Source: Perilla frutescens | Lineage: Eukaryota > Streptophyta > Magnoliopsida > Lamiales > Lamiaceae | NCBI GenBank assembly: GCA_026008535.1 | Contig: BRKX01000019.1 | Location: 821,001-885,000, forward strand | Direction of reading: 5' to 3' | DNA: 64,000 nucleotides | Shown here: positions 18,503 through 30,521 of the stretch, piece after piece | Layout of the letters: each line of letters begins with the position of its first letter | Position numbering within the stretch: the first letter of the stretch is position 1 | Program-made: the position numbers and the translations under genes | The notes under the pieces: model-generated | What the model saw: the letters and a program-made list of their open reading frames with translations, nothing else | What the model was told of the DNA's origin: nothing | Database searches by the model: none

Positions 18503-21106
18503 ATGGCATCAAACTATCCAACCACAAGAAAATCCAACACACAAATCCTTCAAGAACTCGAGGCCCTAAGCGAGACCTTATACCAGACTCACGTGACATC
18601 CACAACAACAACAACACGAAGAACCGCCTCCCTAGCCCTCCCTAGGTCCTCAGTCCCTCCAGTCCCGTCCGCAGACGGGACTGGAGGCGGCGACAAAGAT
18701 GACCTCAGCCTCAACCCTAAGCCCCGGTCGAGGCGAATGTCTCTGTCTCCATGGCGGTCTAGGCCTAAGATGGAGACAGACGACGGCAGCCATCACCGGG
18801 ACCCCCCCACCAAGTCCCAGAAGGGAAAATTTAGCGACGAAACTTCTCCAACTCCCGAGAAGAAAGGCATTTGGAACTGGAAGCCTATCAGAGCACTAAC
18901 TCACATAGGCATGCAGAAGCTGAGCTGCTTGTTCTCTGTTGAGGTTGTTGCAGTTCAAGGCCTCCCGGCCTCGATGAACGGGCTCCGCCTTTCTGTCTGC
19001 GTCAGGAAGAAGGAGAGCAGAGACGGCGGAGTCCAGACAATGCCATCAAGAGTCTCACAAGGAGCTGCAGATTTTGAAGAAACTCTCTTCATCAGATGCC
19101 ATGTCTACTTCACCCCAGGCAGTGGAACACACATGAAATTCGAGCCACGTCCGTTTCTCATCTATGTGGCTGCAGTTGATGCTGAAGAGCTTGATTTTGG
19201 CAAGAAAACAGTTGATTTGAGTGGTTTGATTCAAGAATCTATTGAGAAAAGCTTTGAAGGAGCAAGAATTAGGCAATGGGACACCACTTTTAGCCTCTCT
19301 GGCAAGGCTAAAGGAGGTGAGCTTGTTTTGAAGCTGGGATTCCAGATTATGGAGAAAGATGGTGGGATTGGGATATACAGTCAAGCAGAGGGGCAGAAGT
19401 CTGGGAAAAGCCGACTGCATTCGCCTTCTATAGCACGAAAGCAATCGAAATCATCGTTCAGTGTGGCTAGTCCAAGATTGAGTAGTCGAGGCGAGGCTTG
19501 GACACCTTCACAGAGGGGAGCTGGATCAGATGATCTAGCCATGGATGACTTGAATCTTGATGAACCAGCTCCTCAGCCTGCAGCCCCGCCTCCTCCGTTA
19601 TACAAGGCCGAGGAGCTCGAGGCCAAGGTTGATGACAGTGATCTTCCTGATTTTGATGTGGAGGATAAGGGAGTTGAGATTCTTGATGAAGAAGGGCAGA
19701 GTGAAGAGAATTCAGACAAGAGATCAGTTTCAAGTGAGGTTGTTAAGGAGGTTGTCCAAGATCAGTCTCATGTGACTAGATTGACTGAGCTTGATTCCAT
19801 TGCTCAGCAGATTAAGGCTCTTGAGTCTATGATGGGAGACGAAAAGGCTCTCAAAATGGATGAAGAGACTGGTTCACAAGCATTGGATGCAGATGAAGAT
19901 AAGGTGACTAGAGAGTTTCTGCAGATGCTTGAAGATGGAGATGATGATCAGCCCAAGAGTGTTGCAAATGCTCGAATGATGCAGCCTTTGAAGCTCGATG
20001 GCTATGGAGATGAAGAAGATGACGCGGATGCAGAGGTTTTCCTGCCTGATCTAGGCAAGGGATTAGGCTGTGTTGTTCAGACAAGGAATGGAGGGTATCT
20101 AGCAGCTGCAAATCCATTTGATTCTGTTGTGGCAAGGAAAGAGACGCCAAAGCTCGCGTTGCAGGTGTCGAAGCCAATGGTGATTCAGTCAACAAAGACG
20201 GGATTCGAGGTTTTCCAGAAGATGGCTGCATTAGGCCTTGAAGAGATGGCATCTGAGCTGCTCTCCTTGATGCCTCTGGATGATCTGTCGGGCAAAACGG
20301 CTGAGCAGATTGCGTTTGAAGGCATTGCCAACGTGATCATCCAGGGACGGAACAAGGAAGGCGCTAGCTCAAGCGCTGCACGGACCATTGCAGCCGTGAA
20401 GTCCATGGCCACTGCAGTGAGCAGTGGGAGGAAGGAGAGGGTTTCGAGTGGGATTTGGAACGTGTCCGAGGAGCCCGTGGTGGTGGAGGAGATTCTTGCC
20501 TTCTCAATGCAGAAGATTGAGAGCATAGCTATTGATGCTCTCAAAATCCAAGCAGAAATTTCTGAGGAGGAAGCTCCATTTGATGTCTCACCACTTGATC
20601 CAAAAACAACTGCACCTAATGGGAGAGTTTTCAATCACATCTTAGCTTCTGCAGTGGGGGTTGAGGATTGGATCAAGGAAAACACCTCTGCAAAGGTTTC
20701 GTCTCATGATTCTTCGGCTTCTGAGGCCGTGACATTGGCCGTTGTGGTCCAACTACGCGATCCCATTAGGCAGTATGAGGCTGTGGGAGGCCCTATGGTT
20801 GCATTGATCCATGCAGCAGTTTGCAGAGAGAAATCCGAGGAGGAGACGAGGTTCAAAGTGGCGAGTCTGCAAGTAGGAGGGCTAAAAGTGAGAAGTGCAG
20901 GGGTAAAAACAGGATGGGATACAGAGAAGCAGAAGCTAACTGCATTGCAATGGCTGGTTGCATATGGGATCGGGAAGGCCGGGAAGAGAGGAAAACGCGT
21001 TGTTTCAAAGGGGCCGGACGCTCTCTGGAGCATCTCGTCGCGTGTTATGGCTGATATGTGGCTGAAACCTATCAGAAATCCTGATGTGAAGTTCAACACA
21101 AAGTGA
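18503..21106 (+). CDS. PMI1: PLASTID MOVEMENT IMPAIRED 1 (PMI1) protein
   Basis: One uninterrupted exon encodes 867 residues, close to Arabidopsis PMI1. The N-terminus matches the family (SNTQILQELEALSETLYQ, RRTASLALPR, RRMSLSPWRSRPK). An NT-type C2 domain of the EEIG1/EHBP1 kind spans about residues 130-290: KGIWNWKPIRALTHIGMQ, LPASMNGLRLSVCVRKKE, TMPSRVSQGAADFEETLFI, GELVLKLGFQIMEKDGG. Acidic linker, TELDSIAQQIKALESMM and DLGKGLGCVVQTRNGGYL lead to the conserved C-terminal half (PKLALQVSKPMV, GKTAEQIAFEGIA, AARTIAAVKSMA, SSRVMADMWLKPIRNPDVK). PMI1 is a cytosolic or plasma-membrane-linked protein needed for light-driven chloroplast and nuclear movement via cp-actin filaments. No frameshift or stop is seen. 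The ATG at 18503 sits where the family starts. The CDS contains a perfect 14-bp hairpin at 18656-18687. Confidence 0.96.
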   Translation: MASNYPTTRKSNTQILQELEALSETLYQTHVTSTTTTTRRTASLALPRSSVPPVPSADGTGGGDKDDLSLNPKPRSRRMSLSPWRSRPKMETDDGSHHRDPPTKSQKGKFSDETSPTPEKKGIWNWKPIRALTHIGMQKLSCLFSVEVVAVQGLPASMNGLRLSVCVRKKESRDGGVQTMPSRVSQGAADFEETLFIRCHVYFTPGSGTHMKFEPRPFLIYVAAVDAEELDFGKKTVDLSGLIQESIEKSFEGARIRQWDTTFSLSGKAKGGELVLKLGFQIMEKDGGIGIYSQAEGQKSGKSRLHSPSIARKQSKSSFSVASPRLSSRGEAWTPSQRGAGSDDLAMDDLNLDEPAPQPAAPPPPLYKAEELEAKVDDSDLPDFDVEDKGVEILDEEGQSEENSDKRSVSSEVVKEVVQDQSHVTRLTELDSIAQQIKALESMMGDEKALKMDEETGSQALDADEDKVTREFLQMLEDGDDDQPKSVANARMMQPLKLDGYGDEEDDADAEVFLPDLGKGLGCVVQTRNGGYLAAANPFDSVVARKETPKLALQVSKPMVIQSTKTGFEVFQKMAALGLEEMASELLSLMPLDDLSGKTAEQIAFEGIANVIIQGRNKEGASSSAARTIAAVKSMATAVSSGRKERVSSGIWNVSEEPVVVEEILAFSMQKIESIAIDALKIQAEISEEEAPFDVSPLDPKTTAPNGRVFNHILASAVGVEDWIKENTSAKVSSHDSSASEAVTLAVVVQLRDPIRQYEAVGGPMVALIHAAVCREKSEEETRFKVASLQVGGLKVRSAGVKTGWDTEKQKLTALQWLVAYGIGKAGKRGKRVVSKGPDALWSISSRVMADMWLKPIRNPDVKFNTK
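18656..18687. other. Perfect 14-bp hairpin inside the PMI1 coding sequence
   Basis: CCTCCAGTCCCGTC at 18656-18669 is followed by the loop CGCA and then its exact reverse complement at 18674-18687. The G+C-rich stem would be stable in mRNA. It encodes part of the Pro/Gly linker around residues 52-62, before the C2 domain. Confidence 0.9.
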
Positions 21107-21313
21107 GAATTATGTGAGTTTGTTGAGTAATGTCTTTGAAATGTGTTGTAGATTCTTTGTATTAGGCCCTTTGCTGCTATACTTTTTCTTTGGAAATTTG
21201 TAATAAGTTGCATCTGTAAACAAAGATTGTTCATGTTCTTGATCAAAAAATTCTTAACTACAGCATTTGATGTTTGATGATAGTGTAGAGATGTTGAAAA
21301 GGCATAAAAAGAG

Positions 21314-21347
<34 letters not shown>

Positions 21348-22168
21348 TGCAGCAAGATTCTATTTTTTGGTTCTGTACTAGGTAAGAAACTGTTGCAAAT
21401 AGTAACTAGCTAGTCGTTGTCGTATTTTAATCTCGTATTTTATTTCAATCGTGTATGCCGATGTGTATATAGTGTGTGTATACTTAAAAAATCATGGACA
21501 TGAAAATACTATATAACAACATTAACACACCTTGAGAACAAAGTGATAACTATTTTTTTTAATATATGTGAAGAATGTGAATGGTTCACATTTTGATACA
21601 GTATTTCAATTTAGGACAGCTTTCTATTACATTCCTACATTAAATACCCCCTCCCCCAAAAAAATTAGTAAATTAATTGTAACTCAAACTCGAACTCGAA
21701 GGGCTGTCAAATCGTGCCGACGCGACGCGATAAGCATATGTCCCGACACCAACACAAAAAAAAAAATCGTGTTGACACGACATGATATCGAATACGAAAT
21801 TTTTTTGTCGACATGATACGAATACGGAATATTGGTATTGGCACGGTAACGATGCCGAATTAGGAAACAAAACTAAAAATAGTTATACAAATATTAAATT
21901 TTGAACTTTTAGTATTAATAATATTGAAGTATGTAATTTATATGTATATATTTTCATGTAACACATCATATAAAATTTTGAATTTTTATATGCTTAAATA
22001 AAAGTATAAAACTCGATAGCTCTATGCTTCAAATTATAATAACAAAGATCTTGAAGTTTTTAAATGTTTAATCAATTTTTTGTCAGGCCCAAATTAATAA
22101 TTAGGCCCATGGACTTGCATATTGAAAAATTTCCTGAACCATCACAACAAACAATAGTCCATTCATTA

Positions 22169-22169
<1 letters not shown>

Positions 22170-22257
<88 letters not shown>
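22170..22257. repeat. (CT)n(CA)n compound microsatellite
   Basis: A CT run of about 50 bases passes directly into a CA run of about 37 bases. Confidence 0.95.
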
Positions 22258-22258
<1 letters not shown>

Positions 22259-22791
22259 CACACATGGATGCTGATGCTAAACTACATTTATTAGCTGCAA
22301 TTTCATCTCCAATTATGTGCTTCCTTCAATGGGACCAGGTTGATTGAATATTCTATAGAATATTTTTGGGATGTTCATGATTAAATTATTCTTAATAATT
22401 GATTTTTCACAGTACAATATAAACGTAAAATGATATACTAAATGAGTATTATTATGATTTTTCTTGGGAACAATAAATCGGTTTAATAATGAACCTCTAA
22501 ACTTTGTTACATTTCATAAGAAATTAAACGAAATTAACATGGTATTTAACGAATAACTAGCTAGTACTCGTTTGAACATATTCCTATATATATGTGTGTG
22601 CGCGCGCGAATTCATAAATTGTAAATTAAAAAAGAAATAAATAATGATACTAAGCAAGCTATAGGCGACAAACTTGGTCGAAAATATGGATGTGAATATT
22701 GAACTCTTAACGTTTCAGACACAGATCATTTATTCAAAGAAATATGGTTGATAAATGAATTTACTTCGAAGTAAAATGAAAATAACTATTA

Positions 22792-22841
<50 letters not shown>

Positions 22842-23269
22842 AATTGAAGAAACACAAAAAAGTCAACACAAGTTCTCATTGGATCGAATAATTTCCACTA
22901 GATTCGTATAATCTTTAATTTAAGTTTCGTATAAAATAATTAGGGCAAAACGACATATATAGCCGATAGAAAATTAATTTTGTTTAATTAAGAATAATAT
23001 AGGCATTTTAATATAATGAAAAAACAACACACAATATTAGACTAATTGATAGTAATTTGGAAATTAGTAGAAGTTGTCAAATCATGGGGTCAACTTAAAA
23101 AAAAAAAAAATTGTTGGGTTGCTAATTATTCTTCTATTATTCTTCAAACGATAATTGTTTTTATAATTTAAAACAAATATTTATAAAAAGTTGTCGACTG
23201 GCTGATTATCTTTGATGGTTACATTCAACAACCGTTAAGGAAAGGAAGACTACATTCATAATTAGGGAG

Positions 23270-23660
23270 GTAAATGAGTCGAGTCGAGTTGAGTTTGAAC
23301 ATACATATGGTGTTTGTTTGAAATAATATCGAACTTTAAAATTTATGTTTGAGCTTGTTTGATTACTTATCGAGTTGAGCTCAAACGAGCCGAACATGAG
23401 TAGTTTGATATTTTTATATATATTTGCTCAATTTTTACTTATCGAGTACGAGTTCGAGGCGAGTTTTAAATCTTATTAAACACAAAACTATATATGTTAA
23501 AACTTGTTTGATATGCTTATGAAATCGAGTTCAAACAAGTTTTTAACGAACGAACACGAAATTATGTTCAAGCTTAATTAATATGCTTACTAAATCAAGA
23601 TCAAATAAATTTTTTAATAAATGAATACGGATCGAATATCGAGTTACTTAGTTTAATTAT
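23270..23660. repeat. GAGCTCGA-type dispersed repeat, copy 3
   Basis: Dense in GAGTCGAGTTGAG, TCGAGTT and AAACGAGC words, like the blocks at 3.3, 10.3 and 63.5 kb. Ends not defined. Confidence 0.4.
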
Positions 23661-25310
23661 CGGCTATTGAATGTGACTATTATTTTCAAATATCTATCTA
23701 TACATTTGTACAAACTAAGGAATATTCAAACTACCTATGATGATTGACGTGTGTTAAAACCCACCAACCAATTTAATAATTATTTTCGTATTATAAAAGC
23801 CCATGACGACTAAAATAATATTTCTTATATCAATATTGCATAATTGATGTCCCGTAAATGAAGTTCATTATTACTAACTTTATAAAAAAAAATGCCTCCT
23901 TTTTTACATGGCATAATTATTTTGATTGATGTGATACAAAAAAGAATTATTTTTGTGTTTGTAATGATTCAGATTCAATTTATGTAGAGGGGAAAATACT
24001 TTTCATATTTTACATCTTGGTCGTTTCTATTAAATTTATAATAAATCTAACACAAATCAAGCAAACGAGATCTTCTAATTCACTTTTCATATTTTAATAA
24101 GTGTTTCGCTTTGAATTTATTAAATTTTCTTCAATTTTATTTTTTATGGTTTAGTTTAATTTAATAATTGTTAACTAGAATTTGTGGTTATTTTTTTACT
24201 ATTTGATTTTTTCAATTTTATAGTTAATAATTGATTATTAGGTTGATTATTCCATAATTAAAACATGTAAATTTTTAAAATGTTAATTTATTATGATTAA
24301 TTATATTATAATAAATTTTATTTTTTTAACAAATAGTATTAAAATATTAAATTTAACGATGACATATGAAAATTGAACGAGATTAATTGTCATGGCTAGT
24401 CCTATTGCTGCCCTATTTTCCAATTGTTAATTTACTTTTATTAGATTTCAATCCGATCAATGGAATTGTGATTTGATTACTATTAATAATATCTAAAAAC
24501 AATGTTACATAAGTTTACACTGTCAATCCAGATATAATCTTATTATATTTTAACAAAAAAGGCATATATTTGAAAACGGATTATGGAATATTTAGATTAA
24601 AAATGAAAAATGCTATATTTTTTCCCATCATTCAAAATCAAATAAATAAAGCACCAAATACCAGAAAATTCACACAATTAAAAAAACTGACTATGAAAAT
24701 CAAATAGGAGGGAAAGAGACTTGTTTCTACATGAAAAATAATGGAGTGAAATTTGGTCATCAATCACAATAAAGCTTGGTATAAAGAATTATTTCAAATG
24801 AATTTAAAGAATTGGAAAATGATGGGGCCTTAATAGGGAAGAAGACAAGGCTCCATAACATGATTAATATCTAATGTTTTTGATAGCTCTTTCTCTCTCA
24901 AACTATTGTAAAGATTCAATTTTTTACTTCACCCCATTTTTTTATTTTTCAAGATCTCTTATTTTCTCACAAGTTCTGTATGTGTGTGTGTGTGTGTGTG
25001 AATAAGAATCCGATTCTTTCTCGAGTTTGGACTTGTGGGCTTCTCTGAATTTGTGTGTTGAGGTTTTCTATTTGATAGTTTTGGGAAATTCTTGCATAAA
25101 AGAGCTGTCTTTAAGTGAACTGAACTCTGTGTGTGTGTGTGTGTGTGTGTTTTCTCTCACTTGGATAGTGAGAGAGTTTATCTTAAAAAGAGACATCCTA
25201 GATTCACTTGTATCTTCAAAGAGACATTTTTGAGACAAGTTATTTGTTAGCATGCAGTTTAAATTTCACTCACGAATTTCCTACTCTCTCTAAAAAAATA
25301 GTGTCTTAAT

Positions 25311-25315
25311 ATACA

Positions 25316-25385
<70 letters not shown>
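25311..25385. repeat. (TACA)n(TA)n compound microsatellite
   Basis: A tetranucleotide TACA run of about eight units is followed by a long TA run. It lies about 300-370 bp before the start codon of the sugar-transporter relic, so it may be promoter or 5' leader sequence. Confidence 0.95.
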
Positions 25386-25389
<4 letters not shown>

Positions 25390-25475
25390 CTCTTGCTAGT
25401 AGGCATTGAGCACATCAGCCACTTTCCTTTCTTTGTACTCCCAGATTGCTCTTGCTCCCTGCAGTTTGCCAAAGG

Positions 25476-25501
25476 TTCTCTCTCTCTCTCTCTCTCTCTC
25501 T
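25476..25501 (+). repeat. (CT)n tract in presumed 5' leader
   Basis: A CT run about 180 bp before the ATG at 25680. An AAATAG|GTCTGG acceptor-like site near 25640 suggests a 5' UTR intron in between (inference). Confidence 0.75.
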
Positions 25502-26571
25502 TACGAATTTGTTTCAATTTTTCATAACATTGATGAATCAACACTTTGAGCCTAGTTGTGGGAGGATCTATATATGTTTTACAATATTGTCTTAATTTTT
25601 TTATTGTTACTGTTTTATTGATCTTAAATTTCTTGAAATAGGTCTGGTCTAAGTGGTGGAGTTCGATTATTTTGAAGAGATGAAGGGGGCTGCATTGGTA
25701 GCAATTGCTGCCACAATTGGCAACTTTTTGCAGGGATGGGATAATGCAACCATTGCAGGTTAATTTATCATTGATTCTGTTTAGTTAGTATGTCATGTTT
25801 AATGGTTTTTATCAATCTGAATAAATTAGTTAAATGGTTAAGTATGGTAGACGATAATTTGAAAATTCGAACTTGTGTTGTTGCATTCTTGACAACAATT
25901 CTAATCTTCAATTACATTCTCTTCAGTTTAGGTTTAGAAGTTCTACTTTTTGTGTGACTACTAAAATTTCATAAATCAAAATATCTCATTTATTCACGTT
26001 GAATTCTCCACTTTAATTTGAACTTGAAACATAATGTATTAAATATGTCCACAAGCCCTGCCTAGCAATAGTAAAATAAAATAACATAACATTTAGAGGA
26101 AATATAAAATAGCTTTGGGATATATATATATATATATATATAGGTGTACACTTAATAAAATAATGCATGAAACAACAATGTTGGCCCACTTTCTTTCTTT
26201 CACTAAACCAACGGTGACTCTCAAAATACAAACAAGAAATGGGCTTTGAATTGAATGGGTCACACATGGTATATCTCATGGGCTTCACGGACTGGGCTAA
26301 AATAATTAAATTATCAAATAAATAAATAAATAAATAAAACCAATATAATAATATGTACAAATTTATTTAGTACTGGTAGGCTAGGTGCGACTTATAAGAT
26401 TTAATTACCTTCAAGAAATATAATATTTAGAAAATAAATAAATGTAGTGAAATGTTTTAATGAAATTTTCGAGGCCTTACAGTTTCCATTTGTATGCTTA
26501 TTCTTGGGATTGTTGCTACATATGATTACAAGAATAGATTAATCTAATTTGGAAAACCAAACTTGTATTGT

Positions 26572-26834
26572 GAGAAAATTTCACTTTTGGTCTCACAGAA
26601 CACACCTCAGTTTGATTTTTGTCCCGATACTATCATTTTTTATCCCAAATAGAGAAAATATTGATTTTGGTCTCGCTTTTGGCCTAAAAATCATGGGACC
26701 AAAATTGATAATCTTAAACCTATGGGACTAAAACTGAACGATTTTTTTGAAAAATGACCAAAATTGATAGTATCGGGACCAAAATCGAACTGAGGTGTGT
26801 CCTATCACCTATGGACCAAAAGTGAAATTTTCTC
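26572..26834. mobile_element. 263-bp inverted-repeat element with 10-bp target duplication (Mutator-like MITE)
   Basis: The ends GAGAAAATTTCAC and GTGAAATTTTCTC are perfect inverses. Further in, CTCAGTTTGATTTTTGTCCC pairs with GGGACCAAAATCGAACTGAG, so the arms are about 80 bp. Direct copies of CTTGTATTGT flank it at 26562-26571 and 26835-26844. A 9-11 bp duplication and long inverted arms fit a non-autonomous Mutator-like element. It lies in intron 1 of the sugar-transporter relic. Confidence 0.85.
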
Positions 26835-28872
26835 CTTGTATTGTTGATTCTTGGCCTCAATTATGGCCCTTTAGTTGCATTATATTCAAGTTACATTCTT
26901 GGGATTGTTCGTATATATGATTAGTTTTGATCATCACACTCCTAGGTGCTGTCATTTACATTAAAAAAGAGCTTGAGTTGGGAGCTGCCATAGAAGGGCT
27001 TGTTGTGGCAATGTCACTCATTGGAGCCACACTTATCACCACTTGCTCGGGAACAATATCAGACTGGATTGGTCGTCGTCCTATGCTTATTCTATCATCC
27101 ATGTTCTATTTTTTAAGTGGTTTGATAATGTTATGGTCGCCTAATGTCCATGTCCTGCTCCTGGCAAGGCTTTTGGATGGGTTTGGTATTGGACTTGCTG
27201 TTACTCTAGTTCCTCTTTACATATCTGAGACTGCACCGTCAGAGATAAGAGGCCTGTTAAATACACTTCCACAGTTCACTGGTTCTGGTGGAATGTTTTT
27301 GGTATACTGTATGGTTTTTGGAATCTCGTTACTGGCCTCGCCTAGCTGGCGATTGATGCTGGGAGTTCTTTCGATTCCATCTCTTTTATATTTTTCTTTG
27401 ACGGTATTTTACTTGCCTGAATCTCCTCGATGGCTTGTGAGTAAAGGGAAAATGCTTGAAGCAAAATGAGTTTTGCAGAGACTGCGTGGCAGGGAGGATG
27501 TATCTGGTACTTTTTCTCACTTTAACTAAGTGTTTTATATTTGGTGAAGTAACAAACTCATTGGTATGATTCACTACAGATCTTGATGTTTATTAGGTAG
27601 TTTTAGACGGTTTCCATGCCACTTTTCTAAAAAAAATTTACAAACAACAATGCTAGCAATTAGGCTAAATTATACTCATTTTACTTCTATCTGTAGGTGA
27701 AATGGCTTTATTGGTCGAGGGTCTTGCTGTTGGTGGGGAAACTTGCATAGAAGAGTACATCATCGGTCCAGCAGATACAGACGCTATCAAACTTTATGGA
27801 CCTGAGGAGGGACTCTCGTGGGTTGCGAAGCCTGTCACCGGGCAGAGCCGTCTTAGCCTAGTCTCTCGCCAAGGAAACTTGGTAACTCCAAGTGTGCCTC
27901 TTATGGATCCTCTAGTGATGCTATTTGGCAGCGTCCACGAGAAGCTTCCGGGGATGGGAAGTATGCTATTCCCCAATTTTGGCACTGTGGAACCTAACAT
28001 GAAGAATGAAGACTGGGATGAAGAGAGCTTGCAAAGAGAAGATGAAGGCTACGCATCAGATTCTGAAGATGCAGAATCCGATGATAATTTGCATAGCCCG
28101 TTGATTTCACGTCAAACTACGAGCATGGAGAAGGACATGGTCCCTCAGTCCCATAGCAACATCTTGACTATGAGACGTCAAAGTAGTCTCGTGCAAGGGA
28201 ATGCGGAAGAGGCGAGCAGCACGGGCATTGGTGGTGGTTGGCAATTGGCGTGGAAATGGTCCGAACGAGAAGGTGAAGATGGTAAGAAAGAAAGAGATTT
28301 TAAGAGAATTTATCTGCACCAGGAGGGTGTCCCCGGATCCATACGTGGTTCTCTCGTTTCACTCCCAGGAAGTGATCATGTTCATGCTGAGGGAGATTAT
28401 ATCCAGGTTGCAGCTTTAGTGAGCCAACCAACTCTTTTTTCAACCGGACCTGCAATGACACATCCATCACAGACTGCTGGAGACTCGATTTTGGTTGCTC
28501 TTCTTGAACCCGGGGTTAAGCGAGCGTTAGTTGTTGGAATCAGGATCCAAATACTGCAACAGGTATCATATTTCATGCTTGCCAAATCCCATATTCTGGA
28601 TTGGATCTTGCCAAATACCATTACCACACCACGATTATTTCTGCATATTTGTTCAAGAAGCTTGGAGAAGTTGTCTTTTTAACACTTAGCTTCTTTTACG
28701 ATGAATTGAATTTATTAGCTAATAAATCATTATTTGAATGCAGTTTTCTGGTATCAATGGTGTTCTCTACTACACTCCTCAAATCCTTCAGCAGGCAGGC
28801 GTGGACGTTCTTCTCTCAAACCTCGGCATTGGATCCGACTCTGCATCTTTCCTCATTAGTGCATTCACAAAT

Positions 28873-30138
28873 GAGCGGAAATTTATTTTAGCCATTTAAC
28901 ATTGTAAAAACTTTATTTTGACCACAAACTTAATAAAACTTTATTTTAGCCATTTGGAGCTTGAAATATCAAAAATACCCTTAATGAAATCAAAATAAAA
29001 AAAATAATAAAAGAAAAGGAAAACGAAAAAGAAAAAGAAAAAAACTTAAATAAAAATTGAATCCTCTGCATCTGCGCCGTCTTCTTCATCAGTCCATGAC
29101 CCATCTTCCCAACCCCACCCCCCTTCCCCATCACCCCCTCCCAAATTCCCACCAGCAGATCTTGCGGGGAGCCAGCATCTACAACATCGTCACTCGTCGT
29201 CAAAGCCAACCACGTATCTGCACCCCCAATTCTTCTCACGTCATCTCCAACATCGTCTTCTACAACTTGTCTCCAACTTCTTCACGAACTCCTCATCACC
29301 TTGCAGCTGGAAAAAATGAAAGTTCTTAAATGCTCGAATGCTCAAGTGGTCGAGTATTCGAGCACTAATGGGGAAGACGACGACACAAGCGTGGGGCTCA
29401 AATGCTCGAGTGCTAGATCAAGCACTTGAGCATTCGAGTACTTAAGTCTTTCAACGACTTCACAAGTTTGAGAGTTCTTGTTCTCGATATGTATGGACCA
29501 AGTGAAGTGCTCAAGCTCGACTTGTATCGAGTTTCTTTAGATGAAGGTACCGCAACAACTTCAACGAATGATGCTCGAGTGCTCGAACTCGAACTAATCG
29601 AGCACTCGAGCATTCGAGTCCCAACTGATCAGTGCGCATCCCTGTCCATTAATAAGAATATTGTTTAAGTGCTCGAATGCTCCAATACTCGACCAGCGAG
29701 CAGTACTCGAGCATTCTTCATATTTTCCTGCATCCTCCATGTATTCCAGTTAAGTTGCAGATTCAAGGAGAAGGGATAGAAGAGAAGAGTTCATCGTAAA
29801 TCAACGCGAAGAGTGGAAGGAGATGCAGAGGACGGGGAGAAAAGGCTACAAATCTGCCAAGAGAAGGGGAGAGAGAAATCTAAGGTGGGGAAGGGATGAC
29901 GGCGGCGTGGGAGAAAGGAGATGGCCGGTGGGTTTGAGATTGATGAATGATAAACGATAAAATATATATTTTTATTTCTCTTTTTCTTTATTTATTTTAT
30001 TTACTTGTTTTTTTTTTCTATTTCATTAAGGGTATGTATGTCATTTTAGACCCAAAATGGCTAAAATAAGATTTTATAAAATTTGTGATTAAAAAAAGTT
30101 TTTCAAAAATTTAAGTGGCTACTTTCAGATATTAACCC
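28873..30138. mobile_element. Non-autonomous Mutator-like element (1,266 bp) in a TMT exon
   Basis: A 9-bp direct duplication, TTCACAAAT, flanks it at 28864-28872 and 30139-30147. The terminal inverted arms of about 140 bp share TTATTTTAGCCATTT, CACAAA.TT.ATAAAA.CTTATTTTAGCC and ATACCCTTAATGAAAT, with mismatches. The core holds many short TGCTCGAATGCTC/CACTCGAGCATT words and G+C-rich patches, but no transposase-like reading frame. A 9-bp target duplication with long TIRs is diagnostic of Mutator-type insertion. It interrupts the helix after LISAFT in exon 4 of the sugar transporter. Confidence 0.92.
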
Positions 30139-30289
30139 TTCACAAATTTGTTGATGCTACCGAGCATTGCCGTTGCTATGAGGTTCATGGACGTGGCTGG
30201 TCGAAGGTACAACTTAAATCCACTCATGTGCTTATCTCATTCACAACCATTTCAAGTTCAAATTTCTTAGTTCTAGCATTTCTACTTTC

Positions 30290-30521
30290 GAGGCAAAAAC
30301 TATTTTAGCCACTTGAACTTTAAAACATACTTATTTTAGCCAGTAACTTTAAAACATACTTATTTTAGCCACTTTAGATGAAAATTCCCGTGCGCGCTAG
30401 GGTTGCACGCATTACGCGCAATATGCAGGGGTAAAATTGTCATTCTGGCTAAAATAAATATATTTAAAAGTTAGTGGCTAAATTAAATTTTTTTAAACTT
30501 TGACCGGCTAGTTTTATATAT
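30290..30521. mobile_element. 232-bp inverted-repeat element related to the exonic MULE
   Basis: It shares the ATTTTAGCCA motif and arm layout with the element at 28873-30138. Near-identical 10-bp repeats, TTCTACTTTC at 30280-30289 and TTCCACTTTC at 30522-30531, flank it as a target duplication with one mismatch. It lies in the last intron of the TMT relic, ending about 33 bp before the final exon. Confidence 0.7.

Larger units (their letters stand above)
21107..25679. other. Long spacer downstream of PMI1, repeats only
   Basis: It holds the PMI1 3' UTR (to about 21240), (TA)n at about 21318-21345, GTGCCGACGCGACGCG-type repeat DNA near 21700-21850, (CT)n(CA)n at 22170-22257, (TA)n(TG)n near 22797-22842, GAGCTCGA-type repeat copy 3 at 23270-23660, a possible long-inverted-repeat element at about 24020-24390, and GT, TACA, TA and CT tracts at 24.98-25.50 kb in the presumed leader of the sugar-transporter gene. 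No gene is seen. Confidence 0.55.

Noticed and set aside
20185..21246. Long antisense ORFs over PMI1
   Set aside because: They mirror the codon bias of PMI1 and have no domain.
22064..22294. ORF with Ser-Leu and Thr-His repeats
   Set aside because: A direct translation of the CT and CA microsatellites.
29057..29613. ORFs inside the exonic Mutator-like element
   Set aside because: Short, repetitive and without transposase or captured-gene similarity, so I do not call a Pack-MULE.
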